Under the pieces are notes generated by a model. That model made no database searches. It saw only the letters and a list, made by a program, of their open reading frames with translations, and was not told where the DNA came from. Position numbers and translations under genes: made by a program. From positions 7,903,082 to 7,967,081 of the forward strand of contig NC_023750.2 of assembly GCF_000499845.2 (NCBI RefSeq): 64,000 nucleotides of DNA, written 5' to 3'. The DNA comes from Phaseolus vulgaris (lineage: Eukaryota; Streptophyta; Magnoliopsida; Fabales; Fabaceae). Numbering within the stretch: position 1 is the first letter of the stretch; each line of letters starts with the position of its first letter. Positions 48,492 through 59,600 of the stretch are shown in pieces.

Positions 48492-48925
48492 TAGGGGTGG
48501 CAAAGTGGGGCGGACTGTGCGGGCCGGCCCGCGACCTGCTGAAAAAAACGTAGGACGGGGTTGCTTATTTTAACCCGTTGGCCCGCTTAGGCCCGTCTCG
48601 CATAACCCACAACCCGCGCGGGGCGAGGCGGGTTGGCCCACATAACTCACATAACTTTAAAATGTATAATTTTTTTTCTACACCCCATATTTTCTTCATG
48701 TAGTCTCATATTTTACATTCCAAAAAATTTAATAACATCTTACAACGCATGTTTCATGAAAATAATATTATGAGACCGTTTACATAATACATCTAAATAA
48801 AAAAAATTCAAAAATTTTATTTAAAAAATTGTTTTTAATAAATATTTCTTATGCGGGGCAGGCCAACCCAGCCCGCTTTTTGCGGGCTAAGTGCGGGGCG
48901 GGCCAGCCACGCATTGCCACCCCTA
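48492..48925. mobile_element. hAT-type MITE with 8-bp target duplication (434 bp)
   Basis: Ends TAGGGGTGGCAA and TTGCCACCCCTA are inverted repeats. The 8-bp flanks are GTCAAACC (48484-48491) and GTCAGACC (48926-48933), one mismatch. The subterminal parts are strikingly GC-rich (GCGGGCCGGCCCGC, GGCCCGC) against an AT-rich core. Non-coding. Confidence 0.85.
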
Positions 48926-49249
48926 GTCAGACCTCTAGGCTATACAAGTGAATTGTTATTAAGATTGCATTTTTCTCACTTTCTTAACTAACCTCTCTAG
49001 GATATATACCTTAATCTTCTTTTTCACCTTTTTCAGGTGATATGGCCCAACCAATCACTCTCCATACCTCTCGTGCACCTTGAAGGAAATCATAGCTCCA
49101 TTGGAGCCATCCTTGTTCGTTCCAACCATTAGCTTCCACCAATCCACATCTCAATTCTCCAAGGAACCAATTCGGAAATGGAGCCAACACCATCAACATC
49201 TTTGACAAATATTAAATGCGCCCAACAATCACATCTCTCCTCGGGAAGC

Positions 49250-49850
49250 CCAAACGACCATTTTACGTCTCTTCAGAATTTAATCTCTTCGAGCCTAGAG
49301 GCAAGTGTACCAGTCCGGACGAGTCAGTTTCTGGCCTGGTGACTGGCCGACCGAGTCAAAGAACACCTCAAGTCACACAATAAGTAACAATAACAACAGT
49401 TACAGTAACACTTAATGATTCATATTCATATCCCGAATATGTGGGAAATATCTTCGACAAATCAGCTAAATACTAATTAACTAAAAGATGTTACAAATAT
49501 TCTCCAGATATTCCAACATGCCAATATATCTCCCTATTAATCAGGGATCACGATGCATATCAGTAAATAACTGATATTCGACCCATCATGACAAGGGCCC
49601 ATAACCAACACTATAAATAAAATCCTATGTGGAAGGGTAAGGTACGCTTGAATCAGCTTTACAATATACATTTTTTACACAGAGTACTTACTTGAGCATC
49701 AAAGTATATTTTTCAGTCCATCCCGACCGAGTACTAATAACAAAAGGAGAAGACTTGAAGAAAGGAACGAGAAGACAACCAACACATCAACAATTGTACA
49801 ATCAGTTCCAAGTACTATCTAAACTCATCTTTATCCATACAAGTAAAATT
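49250..49850 (+). mobile_element. Probable solo LTR with promoter
   Basis: Composition and word use (CCAGTCCGGACGAGTC, GGCCGACCGAGTC, CCCGACCGAGTAC) differ from the surroundings and look like a plant LTR. A TATA box, TATAAATA, lies at 49612-49619, followed by a leader-like stretch. There is no pol sequence, and neither border nor target duplication could be fixed. Confidence 0.45.
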
Positions 49851-49853
49851 GAC

Positions 49854-49855
<2 letters not shown>

Positions 49856-49881
<26 letters not shown>
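49856..49881. repeat. (AAAT)n microsatellite
   Basis: About six AAAT units next to the right side of the probable solo LTR. Confidence 0.85.
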
Positions 49882-49884
<3 letters not shown>

Positions 49885-50338
49885 TAGAATTTTTGTAACC
49901 TCTCGTTGAGAAAGGATAAAAAAGAGGTAGTTATTGGAAGGGAAGCACGTGAGCTACATCAACGGCTACCAACTCGTCGTTCCATCACTTTCAATACTTA
50001 AATTCATTTTGTCTTTTTTCCACCCCAGCCACAAGATTATGTTACAACTAGGATGAATTTAAAAAGTAATAAATATTAAAATTTTAATTTATATTAAGTA
50101 TATACTTTACAATTTTAATACTTTTTAGTATTTTCTTTCTTTCTAATTTTTTAAAATTGATTATCATTATTCTCTCAATAAAAAAATATAATGAAGCACG
50201 GATTAAATGAATATAATTTATGACATATGAAAATTTTAATTTAAGTTAGTTTTCCTCTTCCCTTATGATATTTAAGTTTTTTTCTTCTTTTAAATTGCAT
50301 GTCAGAAATGGTGTAAGAATATAGTTTGATTGATTATA
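49882..50338. other. AT-rich spacer
   Basis: No feature recognised apart from a GCACGTGAGC G-box-like core near 49946. Confidence 0.45.
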
Positions 50339-50587
50339 TTATTATAAAAAAATCATTAAATAATAATTAAATTTAGAAAAAAATAATTATTATATTAATT
50401 AAATTGGATATTATTTTAAAAATTAAAAAAAAAATTATTAGTATAGGGTTTAAGATTTAGTTAGTAGTTAAAACTTTAATAATTAATTAGATACCATTTT
50501 AGAAATTAATTTATAAATTTTATTAGTAATAGAAACTAAGTGAATTTTTTCTAAAATTAATTTTTATTTAATAATTTTTTTATAATG
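50339..50587. mobile_element. CACTA-type MITE, copy 5 (diverged, shortened)
   Basis: Inner blocks ATTAAATTGGATATTATTTT and TTAGTAGTTAAAACTTTAAT match the family. Ends are eroded (ATAAAAAAATCATTAAATAA; ATTTTTTTATAATG). Confidence 0.5.
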
Positions 50588-51460
50588 TAATTTTTTTTAT
50601 ATATAATATGAAACTTATAAGTTTTTTACCCATAAGGATACGATTAATATAAAGTTTGGAAAACTTGCATTTAGGTTCAAATCTTTGTTGTTGTCATTAC
50701 AACAATTATACATCAAGAAAACTTGCAAAATTTTATGTATAATATACATATTTTTAAATTTAAGTAAATTTATAAAAAATCAAAGAAATATAATTTATAT
50801 ATTTCATACACATGAGATTACGTAACACATTATTTATAAAACTTATATCTAACTATACACACCAAACATTAAAAAAATGACATTTTCGTAATGTCATCAA
50901 GCATATGGTCTTAGATTTATATATAATAAATATTTACAAAACAACACAAATAAAAATGATAAAGTAACCATTTCAAATATTTCTTATCAATTAAATAAAT
51001 TGAAAATCAACAAATATTCACCTTCCAAATGAATAAAAAAACATAAATTATAATTTGCATTTAATTTATGTTTAAACTTAAAGAAGTTAAAGTTAAAGTT
51101 AAAGTAAAATTAAAAAATAAAATATTCAATGTAAAAGAAGTTACACAACTTATTAAATAAAAGATATTAAATATTTATTATTTACTTACAAAGACTTAAA
51201 TTTATAATATAGAAGCACGCAATAGTTGAATTCGAGTACGATCACACTACTAATAATTAGGTCATGGGATTAAATTTTGATAGGTGTTTTTTAATAAGTC
51301 ATTTTGAAATGATACAACTCTCACTAATGCTATGTTGCTTCGAGTAAAATAAAATTTCATTCTTAAAATTAAATTTTGGATTTAATTAGTATTATGAATA
51401 AAAAAAAACACAATTAAAATGATATTTCATATTAAATATTTTTTCATAAATTAGTCATTG

Positions 51461-51463
<3 letters not shown>
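50588..51463. other. AT-rich intergenic DNA
   Basis: Nothing supported. A small AAGTTAAAGTTAAAGTTAAA run lies near 51080-51105. Confidence 0.5.

Positions 51464-51506
<43 letters not shown>
51464..51506. repeat. (AT)n microsatellite
   Basis: About 21 AT units, directly abutting the MITE at 51508. Confidence 0.9.
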
Positions 51507-51507
<1 letters not shown>

Positions 51508-51511
<4 letters not shown>

Positions 51512-51887
51512 ACAAGAAAATTATTAAATATAAATTAAATTTTGAGATAAAAAATAATTAATTATTATATTGACTAAATTAGATACTATTGTAGAGAATA
51601 AAAAAAATAGTGGTATTTAAATTAGTTTTTATTGTTGATAAATAGTTTTCTAAATTGATATTTAATTAACTATCAAAGTTTTAGCTACCAACTTTAAAAT
51701 CTAAATAATTGATAGTTAAAACTTTGATAATTAATTAGATAGAAATCTATATATAAACTATTTATTAATAATATAAATCAATTTAGATATTAATAATTTT
51801 TTTATCTCTATAATAATATTTAATTTTATTAATAGAATAATCATTTTTTTTCTAAAATTGATTTATATTTAATGATTTTTTAGTCTG
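51508..51887. mobile_element. CACTA-type MITE, copy 6
   Basis: Left end CCCTACAAGAAAATTATTAA is close to the CACTACAAGAAAATCATG consensus. The right end is eroded (GATTTTTTAGTCTGG). The full set of inner inverted blocks is present. Confidence 0.6.
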
Positions 51888-52089
51888 GAGTTTGATTTTT
51901 TTTTTTTTACTTTTACTACATATGAACTTTATATTATAAAATAGTAACAATAATAATATAATATAATATTTATAAAACAATAATAGTAATGAGTTGAATG
52001 AGACAAGTTGAAGTTGGCCTAAATTATTAAGAAAAAAATATTATACAAATAATATTTGGATGCAATGAATAGAAATGAGTGATTGAATC

Positions 52090-52098
52090 TATAAATAG
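52090..52098 (+). promoter_or_regulatory. TATA box without an identified gene
   Basis: TATAAATAG followed by a purine-rich leader (GAGAAGAGAAGAAATATAG) and an ATG at 52187 that opens only nine codons before a stop. It could be an LTR promoter or the start of a non-coding transcript. Confidence 0.35.
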
Positions 52099-52436
52099 CA
52101 AGGTGGAGAACAATTTTAGAGTGTGTTGACATAGACAAGAGAGACATTATTGAGAAGAGAAGAAATATAGAAGAGAAGAACTCAAAATGAGTAAGATTTT
52201 CTCTCCTTCATTGTAAATTTTTTGTTGTTTATAGAAGTGCTTTTCAACTTTGTGAGAAATAGAAAATGAAGATGTGAAGGATGAAAATGCTCCACCCTTT
52301 AACAAAGTCCTAAGAAAGATTAGAAAATAAAGTATTATTAATTTTATATCATATTGAAACATTTATCAGTTTGGCTAATGATTAATCTTTATTAAAGAAT
52401 CTAATTGATTATTTTTTGAGTTTTTCTTTTCTTTTC

Positions 52437-52696
52437 TATTAGAATTCGTCTCTACTCTTTTTAATATATATTAAAAACCCTTATATTAAAAACCTTATTA
52501 AAGAAAATTGAATTTAGAACATTCAGCCAATAATTTATTAGTATATATCTAATTCTTTATATGTTCTTCACTTAGGTAATATACATTAATATTTAATAAC
52601 CTATATAAGGTTTGTTTTTATACGCTTATTATTTTTTTCCTTTTTATATTAGAATTCGTCTCTACTCTTTTTAATATATATTAAAAACCCTTATAT
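52437..52696. repeat. Perfect 50-bp direct repeat, 210-bp period
   Basis: The 50 bases at 52437-52486, including TTAGAATTCGTCTCTACTCT, are repeated without a mismatch at 52647-52696. Perfect identity in otherwise diverged AT-rich DNA suggests a recent local duplication. Confidence 0.8.
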
Positions 52697-52959
52697 AATT
52701 TCTTACCCTGTAAACAAGTCATACTCTTCCAACCAAATTATAAATACTCTCAAAATATTTATTATTTTAATAACAAAAAAAAGTAATATTTTTTAAATGT
52801 GAAATGTCTAAAAGGAGCCCTCTAAACATGCCACAAATCATCATTATAGCTTAATCTCTTAATGGATGATTAAAAAATTAAATTACCATGTTGTACCGTC
52901 ATCTCTTAATATTTTTGCTCTGGTCTTCTTTTCTTGGTTATTCTTTATTTATCTATTGT

Positions 52960-53400
52960 GTTATAAATGAACTTAAGGAACAAAGTATTTTGAATTATAC
53001 AATCTAGAAGGTACTTTTGAATTTTGTAATCTAAAAAGTACTTATGAATTGTGTAATCTGAAATGTACTTCTATATTTTGTAATAAGGAACACACTTTTA
53101 GATTACATAATCTAAAAGTCAAAAAATGACTTTCAAATTGTACAATTTAAAAGAGTCTTGAATTACACAATTTGAAAAAAAAAAAGAAAAAAATGACTTC
53201 TAAATTATGTAATGCATAAACTTTGTTTTCATGAAAAAAGACTTATAATAAATTGCACAATTCAAAATTTTAAAAAAATTGAATTGTACAATTTAAAAGT
53301 AAAAAATATTTTTGAATTGTGCAATTTGAAAACTTTTTTTCTGATAAAAAAATGACTTCTAAATTGTATAATCTAAATTGTATAATCTGTTTCATAAACC
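52960..53400. repeat. Degenerate ~30-bp repeats (AATTGTGTAATCTAAAAGTA type)
   Basis: Words such as TTTTGAATTTTGTAATCTAA and ATTGTACAATTTAAAAG recur on both strands at roughly 30-40 bp spacing. The same style fills the element at 61973-62634, so this is probably the interior of a related MITE whose ends were not found. Confidence 0.5.
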
Positions 53401-53599
53401 AAAAGAAGAAAGTGAAAATTTTCATGAGGTACAAAAAGAAATTATGGGGGTGCAAACAAAATCCCGTAATTTAACTCCCAGATTAGATGGGTCTTGTGTC
53501 CAATTAAATGTGCAAACACAGATCACGTGCGTATATGTAAATGACTTAATTATTAGGATTAATTACTCTTTTAGTTTTCATTATTATTTTAATTTATTG

Positions 53600-55130
53600 T
53601 TAAGTTAAAATTTGATATTTGATAAAAAAAATTGTTTTTAAAATTGATAGAATTTTATTGAAATAATAAAATTTGGTAAATCTCACTCCTTGAAGAGAGA
53701 AACCAATTAAAAAAGTACTGAAATTTATCAAATTTTAAAAATTTCAGTAAATAATAAAATAAATGTTGTTAAGAGTAAAAAAATGGTATGATAGTGTAGG
53801 ACAATCTCATACATTAGAGATTTCTATACTTTTTTTTCATTTCTTGTAATTTTTTAATTCATTTAAAAATAATTTCTGACAAAGACAATGCCAATTTTTT
53901 TATGAGTACAAAATAAATTATCAAATAAGCCCAGATACATGTATAAGTTTTGCCTAATAAATGAAAGTGTGTCTAAAAAACTTTATTGTGCCATTTTTTT
54001 TTATAAAAACTTTGATGTTAATTGTGGCATTTTTATTTTCTATCACAAATTACCAACCATAAATTATTATTACTTTTGTTTTCTATGTGTTGGAGAAAAC
54101 AAAGAAACACCAAGAAACCATTGTTTTGAAGATCTTCTTATGGTTTTATTCTCAAATCAATTTGGGTTTCACATCTAAATGGTATGAGCATCTAAAGAAA
54201 GATAGAGAAGAAACAAAAATTATATATGTGATGAAAAAAGTGAGAAAGAAAAACTAATTTGGGTGTGGAAGTTTAAAATGTCCAAAAATAAAATTATTTT
54301 TCCATAACTATTATTTTTCATCATCATAATTTTATTCCTTGTTGTCATCATTTCATATATATAATGTCACATTTATGATTGTTATAATAATCATTAGTGT
54401 ATATTGCCATCATTAGTTTCATCAAGATATAATAAACTATTGTTGTTTAATTTTTTATTACTATTTTGACAACTACCACTTATCACAAGAAGAATATATT
54501 GGAGTGATGATAATAAAGAAGAAAAAAACTATATATTTTTATTAATCATTATTGATACAAAATTGATGATACCATTCCTATCAAGACAATGTTACTAGAA
54601 AAAAAATTGTATGTTTGATTAAACCTAAATTAGGAAAACTTAAAAAGAGAGAGCAAAAGTTAACATTTTTCTTGAATCTTGTTTTATTTTTATTTTTTTA
54701 ATTTTAGGAGAAAAATAGGAAAAAAAAACTTAGAATTAATTTCTTTGAATTTTTTTTATATAGTTTCTCTAAATTTTATTTTTAACTTGTGTATATTCTA
54801 ATTTTGAAAAGCTTGTTTTATTTTTATTTTTTACTTTCGTTTTTACAAGCTTTTATAAAAAAAAAACTACTCCAAAAATATTAATATTATAATTAATTAA
54901 ATATTATGATGGAATATGCATAAAGTGCATAAAGTTTTGAAGTAATGGAGCACTAATTTCTAGATTTGGAATTCCATTAACAAAGAAATATTGTGCGATA
55001 TTTTATTGTGCCATCTATGGCTTTGCCATCTTTTATTGTGCGATCCTACTCTACACTCTGTCATATACTAACATTCTACTCCACTCTCATAAATCAACCA
55101 AATCAAAAGTTAATTTTTATTTTATTTCAT
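53600..55130. other. AT-rich intergenic DNA
   Basis: No supported gene; the frame at 53939-54178 is Phe/Tyr/Asn-rich noise. Confidence 0.5.
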
Positions 55131-55428
55131 CAGTAAAAAAGTATAAATTAATTTTACAAAATTAAAAAATAGTTACTATATTTATTAAATTAGATATTAT
55201 TTTATAAATTAAAAATTTATTGATATAAAATATTAATTAGTTATCTATCAAAATTTTAGCTGAAATTTAAGTAATTAATTAGATATCAATTTAGAAATTA
55301 GTTTTTAAATTTTTATTAATAATAGAAACTATTTTATATACTAATAATTTTTAGTCTATAAAATAATATCTAATTTAATCAATATAATAATTAATTATTA
55401 TTTTTTATTTAATAAATTTTTTTTAGTG
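55131..55428. mobile_element. CACTA-type MITE, copy 7
   Basis: Eroded left end, right end TTTTTTTTAGTG. Inner blocks ATTAAATTAGATATTATTTT and AGATATCAATTTAGAAATTA match the family. About 560 bp upstream of the PILS leader exon. Confidence 0.5.
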
Positions 55429-55995
55429 AATGGATATATAATATTATTTTGAACTTTAAAAAACAATTTCAAAACATTTTCAATGAAAATACAAAAAGGA
55501 GAGGGAGGGTTAAATTTTACAATGGCATTATCAATTTAATTTTTACTTAATTAAGTTTTAAAAATGCCCTAAATTAGTATATTTTTTGATTGGATGTCTA
55601 TTAGAAATATCTCAAAAAGAAATATTTTCAACATTCAATCAAAACAAAAATTGTTGATTGGTATTTAATTAAAAATACCCAAATTTATAAATACTTAGAA
55701 CCTAATTAAACTTTCAGTTTTGATCATAAAAAATATTATATCAAGTGGTGTTTGATATTTTTTAGTTAAATTTCAGAATTCTTGATTGCATGAATTGTTG
55801 AAAGTGACAAGACTTAAAATAATATGTTGAGTGTAATACTTGGTAATCAATACTAGTTTACCCTTCTACTTTTGGGATAGTGCGCAATGTTCATACTTAC
55901 ACTATAAGCACTTAATCACCCACTAAAAAAGCCACACAAAAACTCCTTTAAAACCCTCATCATCACACTCAAATAGGTCAAAATCAGAGCTTCAG

Positions 55996-56549
55996 GTAAT
56001 GAAGATTTTCTCACTCAATATCTCTTGCATTTTCCTATTCTGCTAAATTGTTCTTCTTACTTCCTTATGCACATGTCATGCAAGTGTTTTATACTATTCA
56101 AAGATGGATAGGGTAGATGTATCTTTTGTTATGATAACGATCTCCGTTTTAATGCTATGTTAATGATATGGTTTTGGAAGTAATCTTTTAGAGTGATGTA
56201 TGGACTTTTTACGTAAGTTCTTGGATATGTTATATAGATGTTTCATATTAGGAGGTATGCTGCAAAGATTAATTAATGTTCTCTTGTGGACTTTTTGTTA
56301 ATTTTTGTATCTATATTTATTAATTTAGGTTGTTTTGTATAAGGGTTTGAACATCCCTTATGTGTTTCAATTTATTTAATTTATTCATGCATTGCCGTTA
56401 AAAATCAAGACATTAGAATTAGACTTTTCAATCAATTGAAAACCTTTCAAATACAACTATATCTCATTTTATCGGTAGGAATACATTTTCTACTCAAGGT
56501 CACTTGTTATAAATCATCTTGGTGTTAATTATTTGGTTTCACATTTCAG
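55996..56549 (+). other. 5'-leader intron of the PILS gene
   Basis: Donor TTCAG|GTAATG at 55995/55996 and acceptor CATTTCAG|GGGTTAG at 56549/56550, 56 bases before the ATG. A TATAAG at about 55904 may be the TATA box. Confidence 0.55.
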
Positions 56550-56605
56550 GGGTTAGCATTTGACTTATAATAGTTAAAGAAGAGAAAAGAAAAGAAGAGA
56601 AAAAG

Positions 56606-59600
56606 ATGGAGTTTTGGAAGCTTTTTGTTGTTGCATTAATGCCAGTTTTGAAAGTGTTGTTAATTACTGCATTGGGTACAATTCTTGCAATTAATCGCTT
56701 TCACATACTTGGAGAAAATACCAGGAAAAATCTCAACACTGTAAGTTTAATAATTTTCTTTCTTAATTTTTTTTTTATTTCCAAGGTTTTATATTCATTC
56801 AAAGCTACAATTTATTAATTGTTAGCAAGTCATTATTCATTGTTTTAATAAAAAATATTTCCTTATGTTGTTTCATTCTTTAATCTTCCCAATTTAATCA
56901 TTTTCCTTTCCAATTTGCTAGGAACATTGCATATGCTCCTTGAAGTTCACATGATTTCATTGAATTTTCAAATTAAAATTCATGATAAATAAACATCTTT
57001 TAAACATTCAAATTATATTACAGTTACACTTGTAATAAATAAATACGTTAGAATTTATAAATTATTTTTTGAATTCATGGCACATAATTTACATTGTGTG
57101 TTATTTAAAAAAAATAAAGAAATGGTTTAAAAATAAGATAAAAAAAGAGATTAAAAAAATACAAAATTTTCTTAACAAACATCTAATATAATTTCAAATA
57201 ATGTTATCAAAATAGCATAGTTATTCTAATTTATACAAAAAGTGGATTATTCCCGTGTAGTTTCAAGTTTCAAGCATGACAATTTTTCAACTCTTTTCAA
57301 GAATCAAACTCACATGCCAACAAAAGGTTTTAAAAAATAACTTAAACCTAATTCAATCTTATAAAAGTTACTTATAAACTGAGATTTGTATATATTTATA
57401 TACTGTAAAATATTGTTAGTTTTAGTCAATATGTGATTTTCAATACAGTCTATAGTTGCTATTAATATGATATGACTAACTAATATGATTTTTTTTTGTG
57501 ACAGCTGGTATATTTTGTCTTCAGTCCAGCTCTAGTTTGTAGCAGCCTAGCTGAAACAATAACTCTAAGAAGTGTGGTTATACTGTAAGTTCGTTTCTTG
57601 CTTCTTTTGCATTTTTTTTATAATCAAACAATAATTCTCCATAGATGAATTATCAAAGATGGTTCACAAATTTTTGTAGGTGGTTCATGCCTGTGAACAT
57701 TCTTCTCACATTTGTTATTGGATCACTTCTTGGATTCTTACTTGTTAAACTAACTAAAGTTCCTCATCATCTTCAAGGCCTTGTGTTGGGATGTTGTGCA
57801 TCAGGTAGCTATCACCATTTGTGTATTTCAAACTCTCTCTCTCATATATATATATATATTATATTGATTCTGGATTTGAATGTTTGATGTGATAGGAAAT
57901 CTTGGAAATTTGCCTATAATTATAGTTCCAGCACTGTGTAAACAAAGTGGCAATCCTTTTGGAGATGTGAATGTTTGCTCCAAAAATGCATTAGCATATG
58001 CTTCTTTATCAATGGCAGTAAGACACTAACTTTGGACATTTGAAAATTTAAGGACCCTTTGACCTAAAAAGTATTAATTTTTTAATTTAAATTTCTAAAT
58101 AAATGTAAAAACAAAAAAAAAGCATCTAATTTTGTTGTTTTTTAATATATAATTAAAAAAATGAAACAATACAAACATATGTCATGAGATTTTATAACTA
58201 AATTTAAATTTGGTTTTAGTTTGTTAAATTTGAGTTAAACTTAGATTTATTCTTTAAATTTAAAATTGTTCCTTTGGTTATTGCAGTTTAAAAAACTTGT
58301 TTTAGTCCTTATGCTTCATTTTGAAAGAAAGCAAATTTGAACATGACATTTCATATTTAGAATGTAAAATTAAACTATAGTTTGTAATTAATAATTATAT
58401 AAGTGAAATTTTAAACAACATTTGAGGTAAGAAAAATGATTAAAAATACCAGGTTTTTTACTAAACAGGTGAAATTTCACATATTAATTATTGAAATGGG
58501 TAAAATTTTAAAAAATTATGGAAATGGATAAGTCGTGTCAAGGTGACATGACTTCATTTTGGCGGAGTCACGCCAAAGTGGCACAACTTCCGTGAGTGTA
58601 ATCAGATTTCAACTGAAGTCGTGTCACTTTTGCACGAGATATCCATTTTGATAATTTTTTTACCCATTTTAGTAATTAACATGTGAAATTGCACTTGGTT
58701 GATAAAAAATTCAAAAAATATCAATTACAAAAACTAAACTTATCTCAAATTTAAAGAAACAATGTTTTATTTAAGCTTTATAACTATTTAAAGTTTAACT
58801 TATGTTTTTTTGGATTTTTCAGCTTGGTTCAGTTTATATTTGGTCTTATGCATACAACCTTGTTCGATTATATGCACCAAAGATTTGCAACGAAGCCAAA
58901 ATTGTAGAAAATTCTATGAAAAATTCAATGTCCATAACAAAATCTGATCTAGAGAACCCTTCAACATGTTCCAAAGGATTACCAGTTGTTAGTGTTATTG
59001 ATGATAAATCACAATCTGAAGATCATGTGAAGCACTTTGAGATTCACTGTACAAAGTGTGATGATGGAAAAACAGAGGAGGTATGCATATTACATTTGTT
59101 CCAATAAATATGCATTGTGTTAACTTCTTTGCATGAGATTACAAATTATAGTCTTTGAATCGTTTGTGGAAAACACTTTTTATGTTGAAAAAACAATAAT
59201 ATTTGACTGTAGTTATATATGATCACAAATTTAAGAGTTTTACAGGCACAAAAAGTGGAAATGATTATGAAACAACTAAAAAGATTGATAAAAAAAATCA
59301 ACCTGAAGATACTATTCACACCCTCCACAATTGGAGCTGTAAGTAATATGTTATTGCGTTTAATTATTTCATACTCTTTCTATTATTTTCATTCAATTCA
59401 TTTCATATTTATCAGTTCTTATTTTCTTTTTCATCTGTTTGCATGCAGATTGTGGGTTTAATAATTGGTGTAGTCCCTCAATTTCGAAAACTTCTAATTG
59501 GGGATAAAGCTCCTTTCCATGTGGTTGAAGACTCTATAGTGATGGTAGGGTAAGTGTTCCTTTCACCCATATTTGGCTATAAAATGAAACTAAGAAGAAA

